A model generated the notes under the pieces. That model ran no database searches. It was not told the DNA's origin and saw only the letters and a list, made by a program, of their open reading frames with translations. From positions 1 through 28,759 of the forward strand of contig DASSZD010000116.1 in NCBI GenBank assembly GCA_035702985.1: DNA of 28,759 bases, in the 5' to 3' direction. Below, piece after piece: positions 1 to 7,541 of this stretch; positions within the stretch are counted from its first letter, which is position 1, and each line of letters begins with the position of its first letter. This DNA is from JAKAXG01 sp035702985 (GTDB taxonomy: Bacteria > Actinomycetota > Acidimicrobiia > Acidimicrobiales > Palsa-688). A program made the translations under genes and the position numbers.

Positions 1-1055
1 GCCACGGCCAGGGCGGCGATCCCGAACGGGACGATGCTGAGGCCGCCCTTGAAGTAGGACGGGTACAGCACCAGCCCCGACAGCAGGGCGGTCCAGGTCC
101 ACAGGATCAGCACCGAGCGGGTCTGGCCGTGGCCGAGGCGCATCAGCCGGTGGTGCAGGTGGTTCTTGTCGGCCATGGCCGGGTTCATCCGCTTCCCGGC
201 CCGCCGGATGATGGCGAAGGCGGTGTCGAGGATGGGGATGCCCAGGATCAGGAACGGGATCACCACCGGGGCGAAGAAGAAGTAGGTCCGGCCGCTGAAG
301 TCCTGATCGGTCTGGCCGACCACCGACATGGTCGACGCCGCCATCATCAGCCCGAGCAGCAGGGCCCCGGCGTCGCCCATGAAGATCCGGGCCGGGTGGA
401 AGTTGTGGGGCAGGAAGCCCACGCACATCCCGGCCACGATCACGCAGAACAACGGGCCGCTGCCCGGCTGTATGGTGCCGGCGGCCACCAGCTGGTGGGA
501 GTAGAAGAAGAAGGCGGCGGCGGCGATGCCGACGATCCCGGCGGCCAGGCCGTCGAGGCCGTCCACCAGGTTGACGGCGTTGGCCATGCCCACCACCCAG
601 ATGACCGTCATCACCGGTATCAGGTCGGCGGACAGCACCACCGTGCCCATGAACGGGGCCCGGAAGAACAGCATGTCCACCCCGAACAGGTACAGCACCG
701 TGCCGGCCAGGATCTGGCCCGACAGCTTGGCCGGGGCGGACATCTCCCGCAGGTCGTCCACCATCCCCACCGCGAATATGACCGAGGCGGCCAGCACCAG
801 CCCCAGCGGGTCGGAACTGCCCCGGAACAGCGGGGACAGGGCCGGCAGCTGCGACGCCACGATCATGGCGGCCAGCAGGCCCACGTACATGGCCGCCCCG
901 CCCACGGTGGGCGTGGGCCGCTCGTGCACCCGGCGGGCGTCGGGCAGCACGATCAGGGAGAACCTGGCGGCCAGCCGGCGGACCACGAAGGTGGCCAGCC
1001 AGGTGACTACGGCGGCGACTCCTGCTACTACCGCGTAGTCGGCGTAACCGTTGAT
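1..1055 (-). CDS. WecA/TagO-type undecaprenyl-phosphate sugar-1-phosphate transferase (3' end outside window)
   Basis: Membrane enzyme that moves a sugar-1-phosphate (usually GlcNAc-1-P) from a UDP-sugar to undecaprenyl phosphate, the first lipid-linked step of envelope polysaccharide synthesis. Translating the minus strand gives 351 residues with family motifs in order: an N-terminal helix (about 8-26), the PDARRVHERPTPTVGG loop (39-53), paired Asp in VDDLRE (100-101), NAVNLVDGLDGL (159-170), FMGDAGALLLG (225-235) and the NHLHHRL loop (298-304), separated by hydrophobic helices. It is 26 bp downstream of glyA and probably co-transcribed. No ATG, GTG or TTG precedes the first helix: an in-frame TAG lies at 1067-1065, and the only start that keeps the helix is ATC at 1055, 6 nt after a perfect AGGAG. 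The alternatives, CTG or GTG inside the helix, would destroy it. WecA, TagO and MraY share this fold; the VHERPTPTVGG and HxHH signatures favour WecA/TagO over MraY. The C-terminus is missing. Confidence 0.9.
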   Translation of the reverse strand, partial: MNGYADYAVVAGVAAVVTWLATFVVRRLAARFSLIVLPDARRVHERPTPTVGGAAMYVGLLAAMIVASQLPALSPLFRGSSDPLGLVLAASVIFAVGMVDDLREMSAPAKLSGQILAGTVLYLFGVDMLFFRAPFMGTVVLSADLIPVMTVIWVVGMANAVNLVDGLDGLAAGIVGIAAAAFFFYSHQLVAAGTIQPGSGPLFCVIVAGMCVGFLPHNFHPARIFMGDAGALLLGLMMAASTMSVVGQTDQDFSGRTYFFFAPVVIPFLILGIPILDTAFAIIRRAGKRMNPAMADKNHLHHRLMRLGHGQTRSVLILWTWTALLSGLVLYPSYFKGGLSIVPFGIAALAV

Positions 1056-1061
1056 CCGGAA

Positions 1062-1066
1062 CTCCT
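1062..1066 (-). promoter_or_regulatory. Shine-Dalgarno AGGAG before an apparent ATC start
   Basis: AGGAG at 1066-1062 is followed by six bases (TTCCGG) and then ATC at 1055-1053, a textbook spacing. It lies in the 26-bp gap after the glyA stop. It decides the start of the WecA-like gene, because no conventional start codon is available at this distance. Confidence 0.6.
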
Positions 1067-1081
1067 AGGGACGAATCAGAA

Positions 1082-2329
1082 TCAGGGGTAGGGCGTGAAC
1101 TTCGAGCACAGGACGGCGACCTCGTCGCGCACCGCCGCCGACTCGGTCTCGTCGTCGGGCCGGCGCAGCACCCGGCCGATCAGCCGGGCGACGTCGGCCA
1201 TCTCCGCCTCGCCCATGCCGGCGGTGGTCACCGCCGGGGTGCCGATGCGCAGGCCGGACGTGACGAACGGGGAGCGGGGATCGCCCGGGATGGTGTTCTT
1301 GTTGAGGGTGATGCCGCTGCGGTCCAGGGCCTCCTGGGCCTTCTTGCCGGTCAGCTCGGCGTCGAAGGGCCGCAGGTCGACCAGCATCAGGTGGTTGTCG
1401 GTGCCACCGGAGACGATCCTGAAACCCTCGCCGGCCAGCCCCTCGGCCAGGGCCCGGGCGTTGCGGACGATCTGGGCGGCGTAGTCGCGGAAGTCCGGCT
1501 GGGCGGCCTCCCGGAACGCCACCGCCTTGGCCGCCACCACGTGCTCGAGCGGGCCGCCCTGCAGGCCGGGGAACACCGCCTTGTCGACGGCCGCCGCCAG
1601 GTCGGACCGGCACAGGATGCACCCGCCGCGGGGCCCGCGCAGGGTCTTGTGGGTGGTGAAGGTCACGATGTCGGCGATGCCCACCGGGTTGGGATGGGCC
1701 CCGCCGGCGATGAGGCCGGCGATGTGGGCGGCGTCGAACATGAACAGCGCCCCCACCTCGTCGGCGATGCGCCGGATCGGTTCGGGGTCGATGATCCGGG
1801 GGTAGGCGGTGGCCCCGGCCACGATCAGCTTGGGCCGGTGGGCGGCGGCCAGTTCGGCCAGCTGGTCCAGGTCCAGCCGCTCGTCGCTGTCGGTCACCCC
1901 GTAGGAGACGAAGTTGTAGAACCGGCCGCTGACGTTGACCGGCGATCCGTGGGTCAGGTGCCCGCCCTGGTCCAGGCGCATACCCAGCACGGTGTCGCCG
2001 GCGTCGAGCACGGCCAGATAGGCGGCCAGGTTGGCGTTGGCCCCGGAGTGGGGCTGGACGTTGGCGTGCTCGGCCCCGAACAGCTCGCACACCCGCCGGC
2101 GGGCCAGGTCCTCGGCCTCGTCGATGATGGCGTTGCCGCCGTAGTAGCGCTTGCCCGGATAGCCCTCCGAGTACTTGTTGGTCAGCACCGAGCCGGTGGC
2201 GGCCATCACCGCCCGGGACGTGAAGTTCTCGGAGGCGATCAGCTGCAGGGTGGTGTTCTGGCGGTGCCGTTCCCGGTCGATGATGCCGAACAGCTCCCCG
2301 TCCTCGAACACGGCACGGTCGTCGCTCAC
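1082..2329 (-). CDS. glyA: Serine hydroxymethyltransferase
   Basis: Cytosolic PLP enzyme that converts serine and tetrahydrofolate to glycine and 5,10-methylene-THF, the main source of one-carbon units. The protein is 415 aa, a normal length. Visible signatures are LIASENF (30-36), the YPGKRYYGG substrate loop (57-65), HSGANAN (94-100), FDAAHIAGL (198-206) with the PLP-contacting Asp and His, and the Schiff-base lysine K228 in TTHKTLRGPRGG. The C-terminal domain has the LRIGTPA motif. It starts with GTG at 2329. There is no Shine-Dalgarno, but a TAGGAT hexamer lies 6 nt upstream, so the mRNA is probably leaderless. The start is only 22 bp from the divergent start at 2352. The WecA-like gene follows downstream. 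In Streptomyces, from memory, glyA and a wecA homologue precede the ATP synthase operon, so atp genes may lie just beyond the left edge (inference). Confidence 0.97.
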   Translation of the reverse strand: MSDDRAVFEDGELFGIIDRERHRQNTTLQLIASENFTSRAVMAATGSVLTNKYSEGYPGKRYYGGNAIIDEAEDLARRRVCELFGAEHANVQPHSGANANLAAYLAVLDAGDTVLGMRLDQGGHLTHGSPVNVSGRFYNFVSYGVTDSDERLDLDQLAELAAAHRPKLIVAGATAYPRIIDPEPIRRIADEVGALFMFDAAHIAGLIAGGAHPNPVGIADIVTFTTHKTLRGPRGGCILCRSDLAAAVDKAVFPGLQGGPLEHVVAAKAVAFREAAQPDFRDYAAQIVRNARALAEGLAGEGFRIVSGGTDNHLMLVDLRPFDAELTGKKAQEALDRSGITLNKNTIPGDPRSPFVTSGLRIGTPAVTTAGMGEAEMADVARLIGRVLRRPDDETESAAVRDEVAVLCSKFTPYP

Positions 2330-2335
2330 CCCCCA

Positions 2336-2345
2336 ATCCTAGACT
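2336..2345. promoter_or_regulatory. Overlapping divergent -10 elements for glyA and the 2H-GNAT gene
   Basis: The 10 bp ATCCTAGACT contain TAGACT on the plus strand (2340-2345, six bases before ATG 2352) and TAGGAT on the minus strand (2341-2336, six bases before GTG 2329). The hexamers share CTAG, so one polymerase at a time could use them. No clear -35 is seen on either side. Confidence 0.6.
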
Positions 2346-2351
2346 CTCGGG

Positions 2352-3260
2352 ATGCGCTCCAACCGGCGGCGACTGGGGGTGGCCCTGGTCCTGGACCCGC
2401 CGGTGGCCGACGAGGTGCAGGGGCTGCGCCGGGCGGTCGGCGACCCCGGCCTGGCCCGTATCCCCCCGCACGTCACCCTGGTCCCCCCGGTCAACGTCCG
2501 GGCCGCCGAGGTTCCCGCCGCCCTGCGCCGGCTGCGCCAGGCGGCCGCCGACCAGCCCGGCCCCCTACGGCTCACCTTCGGCCGGCCCACCACCTTCCTG
2601 CCGGTGAACCCGGTGCTGTACCTGACCGTCGGCGGCGACCTGGAGCGGCTGCGCCGGCTGCGCGACGCGGTGTTCGCGCCCCCGCTCGAGCGCAGCCTGT
2701 CATGGCCGTGGGTGCCGCACCTGACCCTGGCCGACGGGGCGCCCGAAGCCCGGATCGAGGCGGCGGTGACCGCCCTGGCGGACTACGCCGTGGTGGCCGA
2801 CGTCGACCGGGTGGTCCTGCTCGAGGAGGGACCGGGCCGGGTGTGGGCCCCGTGGGCGGACGCCGCCCTGGGCCGGCCGGCCCGGGTCGGTACCGGCGGC
2901 CTGGTCCTGGAGCTGACCGCCGGCCGCCTGCTCGACCCGGAGATCGCCGAGCGGCTGGAGCGGCCCTGCCGCCGGCCACTGTCGGTGGTGATCACCGCCC
3001 GCCGGGAGGGGGAGGCGGTGGCTGCCGGGGCGGTGTGGGCGGACCGCTCCGGGCCCCACGTGGGGGTCTGGGTCGGCGACGGGCACCGCAACCAGGGCAT
3101 CGGCAGCCAGGTCCTGGCCCACCTGGAGTCGGCCGCCCGGCGGGCCGGGTGGGACCACCCGGCCCTGCAGGCCGAGGGGCCGGCCGGCTTCTACCGGTCG
3201 GTGAGCCGGTGGAGCGTGCCCAGCGGGGAGGCGCGCTACTCGAACGGGACGGACGAGTAG
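2352..3260 (+). CDS. 2H phosphoesterase (2'-5' RNA ligase-like) fused to a GNAT acetyltransferase
   Basis: A two-domain protein of 302 aa. The N-terminal part (about 5-175) carries the two histidine motifs of the 2H phosphoesterase (LigT/ThpR) superfamily, HVTL at 40-43 and HLTL at 123-126, roughly 80 residues apart as the fold requires; these enzymes act on cyclic phosphodiesters or 2'-5' linkages. The C-terminal part (about 205-285) looks like a GNAT domain. Its acetyl-CoA pyrophosphate loop is HRNQGIGS (245-252), followed by an amphipathic helix and a GFYRSVSRW segment typical of the GNAT end. The start is ATG 2352 with TAGACT six bases upstream and no Shine-Dalgarno. The 3' end overlaps the convergent glpX end by 25 bp. 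Substrates are unknown. The 2H assignment is strong, the GNAT one good; their joint function is not inferable. Confidence 0.85.
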   Translation: MRSNRRRLGVALVLDPPVADEVQGLRRAVGDPGLARIPPHVTLVPPVNVRAAEVPAALRRLRQAAADQPGPLRLTFGRPTTFLPVNPVLYLTVGGDLERLRRLRDAVFAPPLERSLSWPWVPHLTLADGAPEARIEAAVTALADYAVVADVDRVVLLEEGPGRVWAPWADAALGRPARVGTGGLVLELTAGRLLDPEIAERLERPCRRPLSVVITARREGEAVAAGAVWADRSGPHVGVWVGDGHRNQGIGSQVLAHLESAARRAGWDHPALQAEGPAGFYRSVSRWSVPSGEARYSNGTDE

Positions 3261-4243
3261 CCGGCCAGCTTCTTGAGCCGGTGGCGGGCGTCGACCCGGC
3301 GCACCGTCCCTGACTTGGAGCGCATCACCAGGGAGTCGGTGAACGCCCCCCGGGAGTCGTAGCGCACCCCTCGCAGCAACTCGCCGTCGCTGATGCCGGT
3401 GGCGGCGAAGAAGCAGTTGTCCCCCTCGACCAGATCGTCGAGCCCCAGCACCCGTTCCAGCGCGTAACCCTGGTCCACGGCGGCGGCCCGCTCGGCCTCG
3501 CCGCGCGGCCACAGCCGGCCCTGCAGCTCGCCGCCCATGCACTTGAGGGCAGCCGCTGCGATCACCCCTTCGGGCGTGCCGCCGATGCCGAGCAGGATGT
3601 CCGCCCCCGACTCGGGCCAGGCGGTGGCTATGGCCCCGGCCACATCGCCGTCGGTGATCAGCCGGATGCGGGCCCCGGTGGAGCGCACCTCCTCGATCAG
3701 CTCGGCGTGGCGGGGCCGGTCCAGGATGACCGCGGTGACGTCACGGACCGACTCGCCCTTGGCCTCGGCCACCGCCCGGATGTTGTCGGTGGCGGACTGC
3801 TCGAGGCTGACCTTGCCGGCGGCCTCGGGACCCACCGCCAGCTTCTCCATGTACACGCACGGGCCCGGGTTGAACATGGTGCCCCGCTCGCTCACCGCGA
3901 TCACCGACAGGGCCCCGCCCCGGCCCAGCGCCGTCGGGGTGGTGCCGTCGATGGGGTCCACCGCCACGTCGGCCAGCGGGGGGGTGCCGTCGCCGATGCG
4001 CTCCCCGTTGAACAGCATGGGCGCCTCGTCCTTCTCGCCCTCGCCGATGACGACCACCCCGTCCATGGGAACCCCGCCGAGGACGATCCGCATGGCGTCC
4101 ACGGCGGCGCCGTCGGCCCCCTCCTTGTCGCCCCGCCCCAACCAGCGGGCGGCGGCCATGGCCGCCGCTTCGGTGACCCGCACCAGCTCCATGGCCAGGT
4201 TGCGGTCAGGGGCCTGCGGACGGTGACCGGATTGATCTTCCAC
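3236..4243 (-). CDS. glpX: Fructose-1,6-bisphosphatase, class II (GlpX type)
   Basis: Gluconeogenic enzyme that hydrolyses fructose-1,6-bisphosphate to fructose-6-phosphate; class II is the usual FBPase of actinobacteria. The protein is 335 aa. Metal and phosphate-binding signatures visible are the GEGEKDEAPML segment (67-77), VDPIDGTTPTA (95-105), ITDGDVAGAI in the middle, and GIGGTPEGVIAAAALKCMGG, all diagnostic of GlpX. It starts with GTG at 4243, after TAGATT placed six bases upstream, which suggests a leaderless mRNA. The 3' end overlaps the convergent 2H-GNAT gene. It is divergent from the GT39 gene across about 110 bp. It supplies hexose phosphates that could feed the glucan pathway elsewhere in the window (inference). 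Confidence 0.96.
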   Translation of the reverse strand: MEDQSGHRPQAPDRNLAMELVRVTEAAAMAAARWLGRGDKEGADGAAVDAMRIVLGGVPMDGVVVIGEGEKDEAPMLFNGERIGDGTPPLADVAVDPIDGTTPTALGRGGALSVIAVSERGTMFNPGPCVYMEKLAVGPEAAGKVSLEQSATDNIRAVAEAKGESVRDVTAVILDRPRHAELIEEVRSTGARIRLITDGDVAGAIATAWPESGADILLGIGGTPEGVIAAAALKCMGGELQGRLWPRGEAERAAAVDQGYALERVLGLDDLVEGDNCFFAATGISDGELLRGVRYDSRGAFTDSLVMRSKSGTVRRVDARHRLKKLAGYSSVPFE

Positions 4244-4249
4244 GCTGCG

Positions 4250-4255
4250 AATCTA
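4250..4255 (-). promoter_or_regulatory. Putative -10 (TAGATT) for leaderless glpX
   Basis: TAGATT on the minus strand ends six bases before the GTG start at 4243, and no Shine-Dalgarno is present. It matches the spacing seen before other lead genes in this window. Confidence 0.5.
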
Positions 4256-4340
4256 GTCGGTGGACCCCCCGGGAACCCCCGGCCCGTGACCCGACGGCGG
4301 GGCCTGCCGGGGCGATATGAACCTGCCCCTCGTGCACGGA

Positions 4341-4346
4341 TAGCAT
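4341..4346 (+). promoter_or_regulatory. Putative -10 (TAGCAT) for the GT39 gene
   Basis: TAGCAT lies eight bases before GTG 4355. A weak -35-like TGAACC at 4318-4323 sits 17 bp upstream of it. The spacing implies transcription starting at or next to the start codon. Confidence 0.5.
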
Positions 4347-4354
4347 TTGTCCCG

Positions 4355-5971
4355 GTGCAAACCACGGCTAGCAGCCCTTCCCCCCTCACCTCCGGGCTGC
4401 TCGACACCCTCCTCGGCGAGAAACGCCGCGTCCACCCGGCCCTCGTGGCCGCCGGCATCGTCGCGGTCGTGGCCGGGGTGGCCCTCCGCTTCTACGCCCC
4501 GAGCGCCCTGTGGCTGGACGAGACCATCAGCGTCAACATCGCCAGGCTGCCCATCAGCCAGATCCCCGGAGCGCTCAGCCACGACGGGGCGCCCCCCCTC
4601 TACTACGTCCTCCTGCACTTCTGGATGGATGTGTTCGGCCAGAGCGACTTCGCCGTGCGGGCATTGTCGGGGGTCACCTCGGTGGTATCGCTCCCGGTCT
4701 TCTGGATCGCCGGGCGCCGGCTGGGAGGGCGCAAGGTCGCATGGGTGACCTTTTTCCTGGCCGTGAGCTCCCCGTTCGCCATCGACTACGCCACCAACAC
4801 CCGGATGTACTCGCAGATGATCCTGGTGTCGCTGCTCGGCTACCTGGCCCTGAGCCGGGCCTACGAGAACCCCACCCGGCGGCACTCCGTCGAGGTGGGT
4901 GTGGCCACCGCCGCCCTGCTCTACACCCACTACTGGGGCATCTACCTGGCGCTGGTGGCCGGGCTGTGGCTGCTGTGGCGGATCCGGGTCAGCGGTCGGG
5001 GCGGCCCGGCGTTCAAGGCCATGGTCATCGGCGGGCTGTTCTGGCTGCCGTGGGCCCCCATCTTCATCTTCCAGGCGCTCCACACCGGTACCCCGTGGAC
5101 GGCGTCGGCCAACCCCGGGGATCTGCTGCAGGTATTCGCCGACTTCTCCGGCGGCGGCCCCTGGGGCACGCTGCTCATGTTCGCCACCTTCGCCCTTTTC
5201 CTGTTCGGAACCTTCGGCCGCACCGCCTCCCCGGGCACCATGGTCCAGCTGGAGGGCCGGGAGGGCCAGGTCCGCCAGGTGCCGTCCGGCCCGGCGGTGG
5301 TGCTCGAGCTGAAGCCCCGCCCGGGCATGGCCCCGCTCGTCGGGATCGGGCTGGGGACGCTGGTGGTGGCGGTGGCTCTCGGGGCGCTGGCCAGCGCCGC
5401 CTTCGTGGCCCGCTACACCGCGGTGGTCCTCCCGTTGTTCCTGCTGACCGTCTCGACCGGCCTGGCCGTCATACCGGGCCGGCGGTTCCGGGCCGGGTGC
5501 CTGGCCGTGCTGGTGCTGGCCGGCATCCTGACCGGTGAGAGCGAGAACGCCGCTCCGCGCACCCAGGCCGTGCAGGTCGCCCAGGTGCTCAACGCCCAGG
5601 CTCAGCCCGGCGACGTGGTGGTGTACTGCCCGGACCAGCTTGGCCCGGCGGTGGACCGGCTGCTCAAGGTGCCGGGCGTGGACCAGCTCACCTTCCCCCG
5701 GGCCATCGGCCCGCAACGGGTCGACTGGGTGGACTACAAGAAGACCATCCAGTCCACCGATGTGTCACAATTCGCCCAGGCCGCCCTGGCCAGGGTCCCG
5801 AAGGGCCGTACCCTGTGGTTGGTGTGGCGGGACGGGTACCCGGGCCTCGGTGGCGACTGTGGGTATCTCAAGAGCTGGATGGACCTCCTGCGCAATCCCG
5901 GAGTCACCCTGGTGCGCAACAACGGAGCCCGCTTCTACGAGTACGAGAACCTGACCCGGTATGTCGGCTGA
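4355..5971 (+). CDS. GT39-type polytopic membrane glycosyltransferase (GT-C fold)
   Basis: Integral membrane protein of 538 aa resembling the ArnT/PMT family (GT39), which transfers sugars from polyprenyl-phosphate donors on the outer face of the membrane. After an N-terminal cytoplasmic stretch and a first helix (about 29-47) comes the first extracytoplasmic loop LWLDETISV with the catalytic-type D55-E56 pair, then DGAPPLYYVLLHFWM (77-91), typical of the family, followed by about eight more hydrophobic helices and a soluble C-terminal domain. GTG 4355 was chosen because a longer reading would run through the divergent promoter region and into glpX, while a TAGCAT hexamer sits eight bases upstream. 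A flavoprotein follows 49 bp downstream and is probably co-transcribed. Donor and acceptor are unknown; a role in envelope glycan or protein glycosylation is inferred. Confidence 0.85.
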   Translation: MQTTASSPSPLTSGLLDTLLGEKRRVHPALVAAGIVAVVAGVALRFYAPSALWLDETISVNIARLPISQIPGALSHDGAPPLYYVLLHFWMDVFGQSDFAVRALSGVTSVVSLPVFWIAGRRLGGRKVAWVTFFLAVSSPFAIDYATNTRMYSQMILVSLLGYLALSRAYENPTRRHSVEVGVATAALLYTHYWGIYLALVAGLWLLWRIRVSGRGGPAFKAMVIGGLFWLPWAPIFIFQALHTGTPWTASANPGDLLQVFADFSGGGPWGTLLMFATFALFLFGTFGRTASPGTMVQLEGREGQVRQVPSGPAVVLELKPRPGMAPLVGIGLGTLVVAVALGALASAAFVARYTAVVLPLFLLTVSTGLAVIPGRRFRAGCLAVLVLAGILTGESENAAPRTQAVQVAQVLNAQAQPGDVVVYCPDQLGPAVDRLLKVPGVDQLTFPRAIGPQRVDWVDYKKTIQSTDVSQFAQAALARVPKGRTLWLVWRDGYPGLGGDCGYLKSWMDLLRNPGVTLVRNNGARFYEYENLTRYVG

Positions 5972-6009
5972 CGGCACGCAGGCGGGTCAGGCCGAGATGG
6001 AGAACCTGC

Positions 6010-6015
6010 AAGGAG
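6010..6015 (+). promoter_or_regulatory. Shine-Dalgarno AAGGAG fixing the flavoprotein start
   Basis: AAGGAG followed by five bases and GTG 6021. It favours this start over the in-frame ATG at 5961, which overlaps the end of the upstream gene. Confidence 0.7.
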
Positions 6016-6020
6016 TGCGT

Positions 6021-7532
6021 GTGAGCGACCAACCGGCCGACCTGGCTGACGATGTTGTCATCATCGGAGCCGGCCCCGCCGGGCTGACCGCGGCCTACGA
6101 GCTGGGCCGGCGGGGACGGCGGTCTACCGTCCTGGAGTCCGACGACGTGGTGGGCGGCATCAGCCGCACCGTGGAGCGCGACGGGTGGCGCTTCGACATC
6201 GGCGGCCACCGTTTCTTCACCAAGGTGACCCCGGTCGAGAACTTCTGGCACGAGGTGCTGCCCGACGAGGACTTCATGCTCCGGCCCCGCAAGAGCCGGA
6301 TCTACTACCGGGGCAAGTTCTACGACTACCCCCTCAAGGCGTCCAACGCCCTGGGCAACCTGGGCGTGGTGGAGGCCATCCGGTGCGTGATCTCCTACGT
6401 GTGGGCCCGGATCCGGCCGCCCAAGCACCAGGACATGTACGAGGACTGGCTGATCGCCCGGTTCGGTTCGCGCCTCTACAACCACTTCTTCAAGACCTAC
6501 ACGGAAAAAGTGTGGGGCCATCCGCCGGCCGAGATGCCCGCCGACTGGGCCGCCCAGCGGGTGAAGAACCTGTCCCTGGCGTCGGCCGTGGTCAACGCCC
6601 TGATGCCCAGGCGCAACCAGAAGGAGATCACCTCCCTCATCGAGGAGTTCCAGTACCCGCGGCTCGGCCCGGGGATGATGTGGGAGCGCTGCCGGGACCT
6701 GGTCGAGGAGGCCGGGACCAAGGTGATCATGAACTCCCGGGTGACCAGCATCCGCCATTCGGGCGGCCGGGCCACCGCGGTGGTCTCCGAGTCCGACGGC
6801 GGCTCCACCGAGTACCCGGCCACCGCGGTGATCTCGTCCATGCCCATCAACCAACTGGTCCAGGCCTTCGACCCGCCCGTCCCCGCCGAGGTGCGCCGGG
6901 CCGCCGACGATCTGTACTACCGGGACTTCCTGACCGTGGCTCTGGTGGTGCCCGAGTCGGCGGTGCCCTGGGACGACAACTGGATCTACATCCACGACCC
7001 CACCGTCAAGACCATGCGCATCCAGAATTTCGGCTCGTGGTCGCCGTTCCTGGTCAAGGAGGGGCGCAACGTGCTGGGCCTGGAGTACACCGTGGAGGAG
7101 GGTGACGCGGCCTGGACCTCCTCCGACGCCGACCTGGTCGCCCAGGGGGCGGACGAGCTGGGCCGTCTGGGCCTGCTCGACCCGTCCCAGGTGGAGGCCG
7201 GCTACGTGGTCCGGATGCCGAAGGCCTACCCGTACTACGACAAGGACTACGCCGCCAACGTGGACCGGATCCGGGCCTGGCTGCGGGAGAACGCGTCCAA
7301 CGTGTTCCCGGTCGGCCGCAACGGCATGCACCGCTACAACAACCAGGACCACTCCATGTACACCGCCATGCTCACCGTGGAGAACCTCTTCGGAGCCGAC
7401 CACGACGTGTGGTCGGTGAACGTGGAGGAGGAGTACCACGAGATCAACGAGAAGCCCCTCCAGGCGGTGGGGTCGGCGGCCACGGGGACGGGCCGCGACG
7501 CCCCGATCCTGCCCAAGAAGCCCACGCCCTAG
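6021..7532 (+). CDS. FAD-dependent oxidoreductase, UDP-galactopyranose mutase / protoporphyrinogen oxidase-like
   Basis: Soluble flavoprotein of 503 aa. The Rossmann dinucleotide-binding motif VVIIGAGPAGL is at 12-22, followed by LESDDVVGGISRT and the DIGGHRFFTK segment typical of the NAD_binding_8/amine-oxidase family that includes UDP-galactopyranose mutase. YDYPLKASNAL is UGM-like, and near the C-terminus GMHRYNNQDHSMYTAML is the FAD-contacting conserved block. True UGM is about 370-400 aa, so this longer protein may act on another sugar nucleotide or lipid-linked substrate; I would not call it glf. The start is GTG 6021, with AAGGAG five bases upstream; an alternative ATG at 5961 adds 20 unconserved residues. 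Its position directly after the GT39 transferase suggests a shared envelope-glycan task. Confidence 0.85.
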   Translation: MSDQPADLADDVVIIGAGPAGLTAAYELGRRGRRSTVLESDDVVGGISRTVERDGWRFDIGGHRFFTKVTPVENFWHEVLPDEDFMLRPRKSRIYYRGKFYDYPLKASNALGNLGVVEAIRCVISYVWARIRPPKHQDMYEDWLIARFGSRLYNHFFKTYTEKVWGHPPAEMPADWAAQRVKNLSLASAVVNALMPRRNQKEITSLIEEFQYPRLGPGMMWERCRDLVEEAGTKVIMNSRVTSIRHSGGRATAVVSESDGGSTEYPATAVISSMPINQLVQAFDPPVPAEVRRAADDLYYRDFLTVALVVPESAVPWDDNWIYIHDPTVKTMRIQNFGSWSPFLVKEGRNVLGLEYTVEEGDAAWTSSDADLVAQGADELGRLGLLDPSQVEAGYVVRMPKAYPYYDKDYAANVDRIRAWLRENASNVFPVGRNGMHRYNNQDHSMYTAMLTVENLFGADHDVWSVNVEEEYHEINEKPLQAVGSAATGTGRDAPILPKKPTP

Positions 7533-7535
7533 CCT
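7530..7535 (+). promoter_or_regulatory. Possible -10 (TAGCCT) overlapping the upstream stop codon
   Basis: The TAG stop of the flavoprotein plus CCT makes a TANNNT hexamer six bases before GTG 7542. That start has no Shine-Dalgarno. It could be an internal leaderless promoter, or chance. Confidence 0.35.
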
Positions 7536-7541
7536 TTCCTC

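Noticed and set aside
129..1091. Long plus-strand reading frame opposite the WecA-like gene
   Set aside because: Its His/Gly/Arg-rich composition is typical of the reverse of GC-rich coding DNA; the minus-strand product has all WecA motifs.
3707..4354. N-terminal extension of the GT39 protein upstream of GTG 4355
   Set aside because: It would run antisense through glpX and has low-complexity composition; the membrane protein begins normally at 4355.
5961..6020. ATG 5961 as the flavoprotein start
   Set aside because: It adds 20 unconserved residues and lacks a Shine-Dalgarno, whereas GTG 6021 has AAGGAG five bases upstream.
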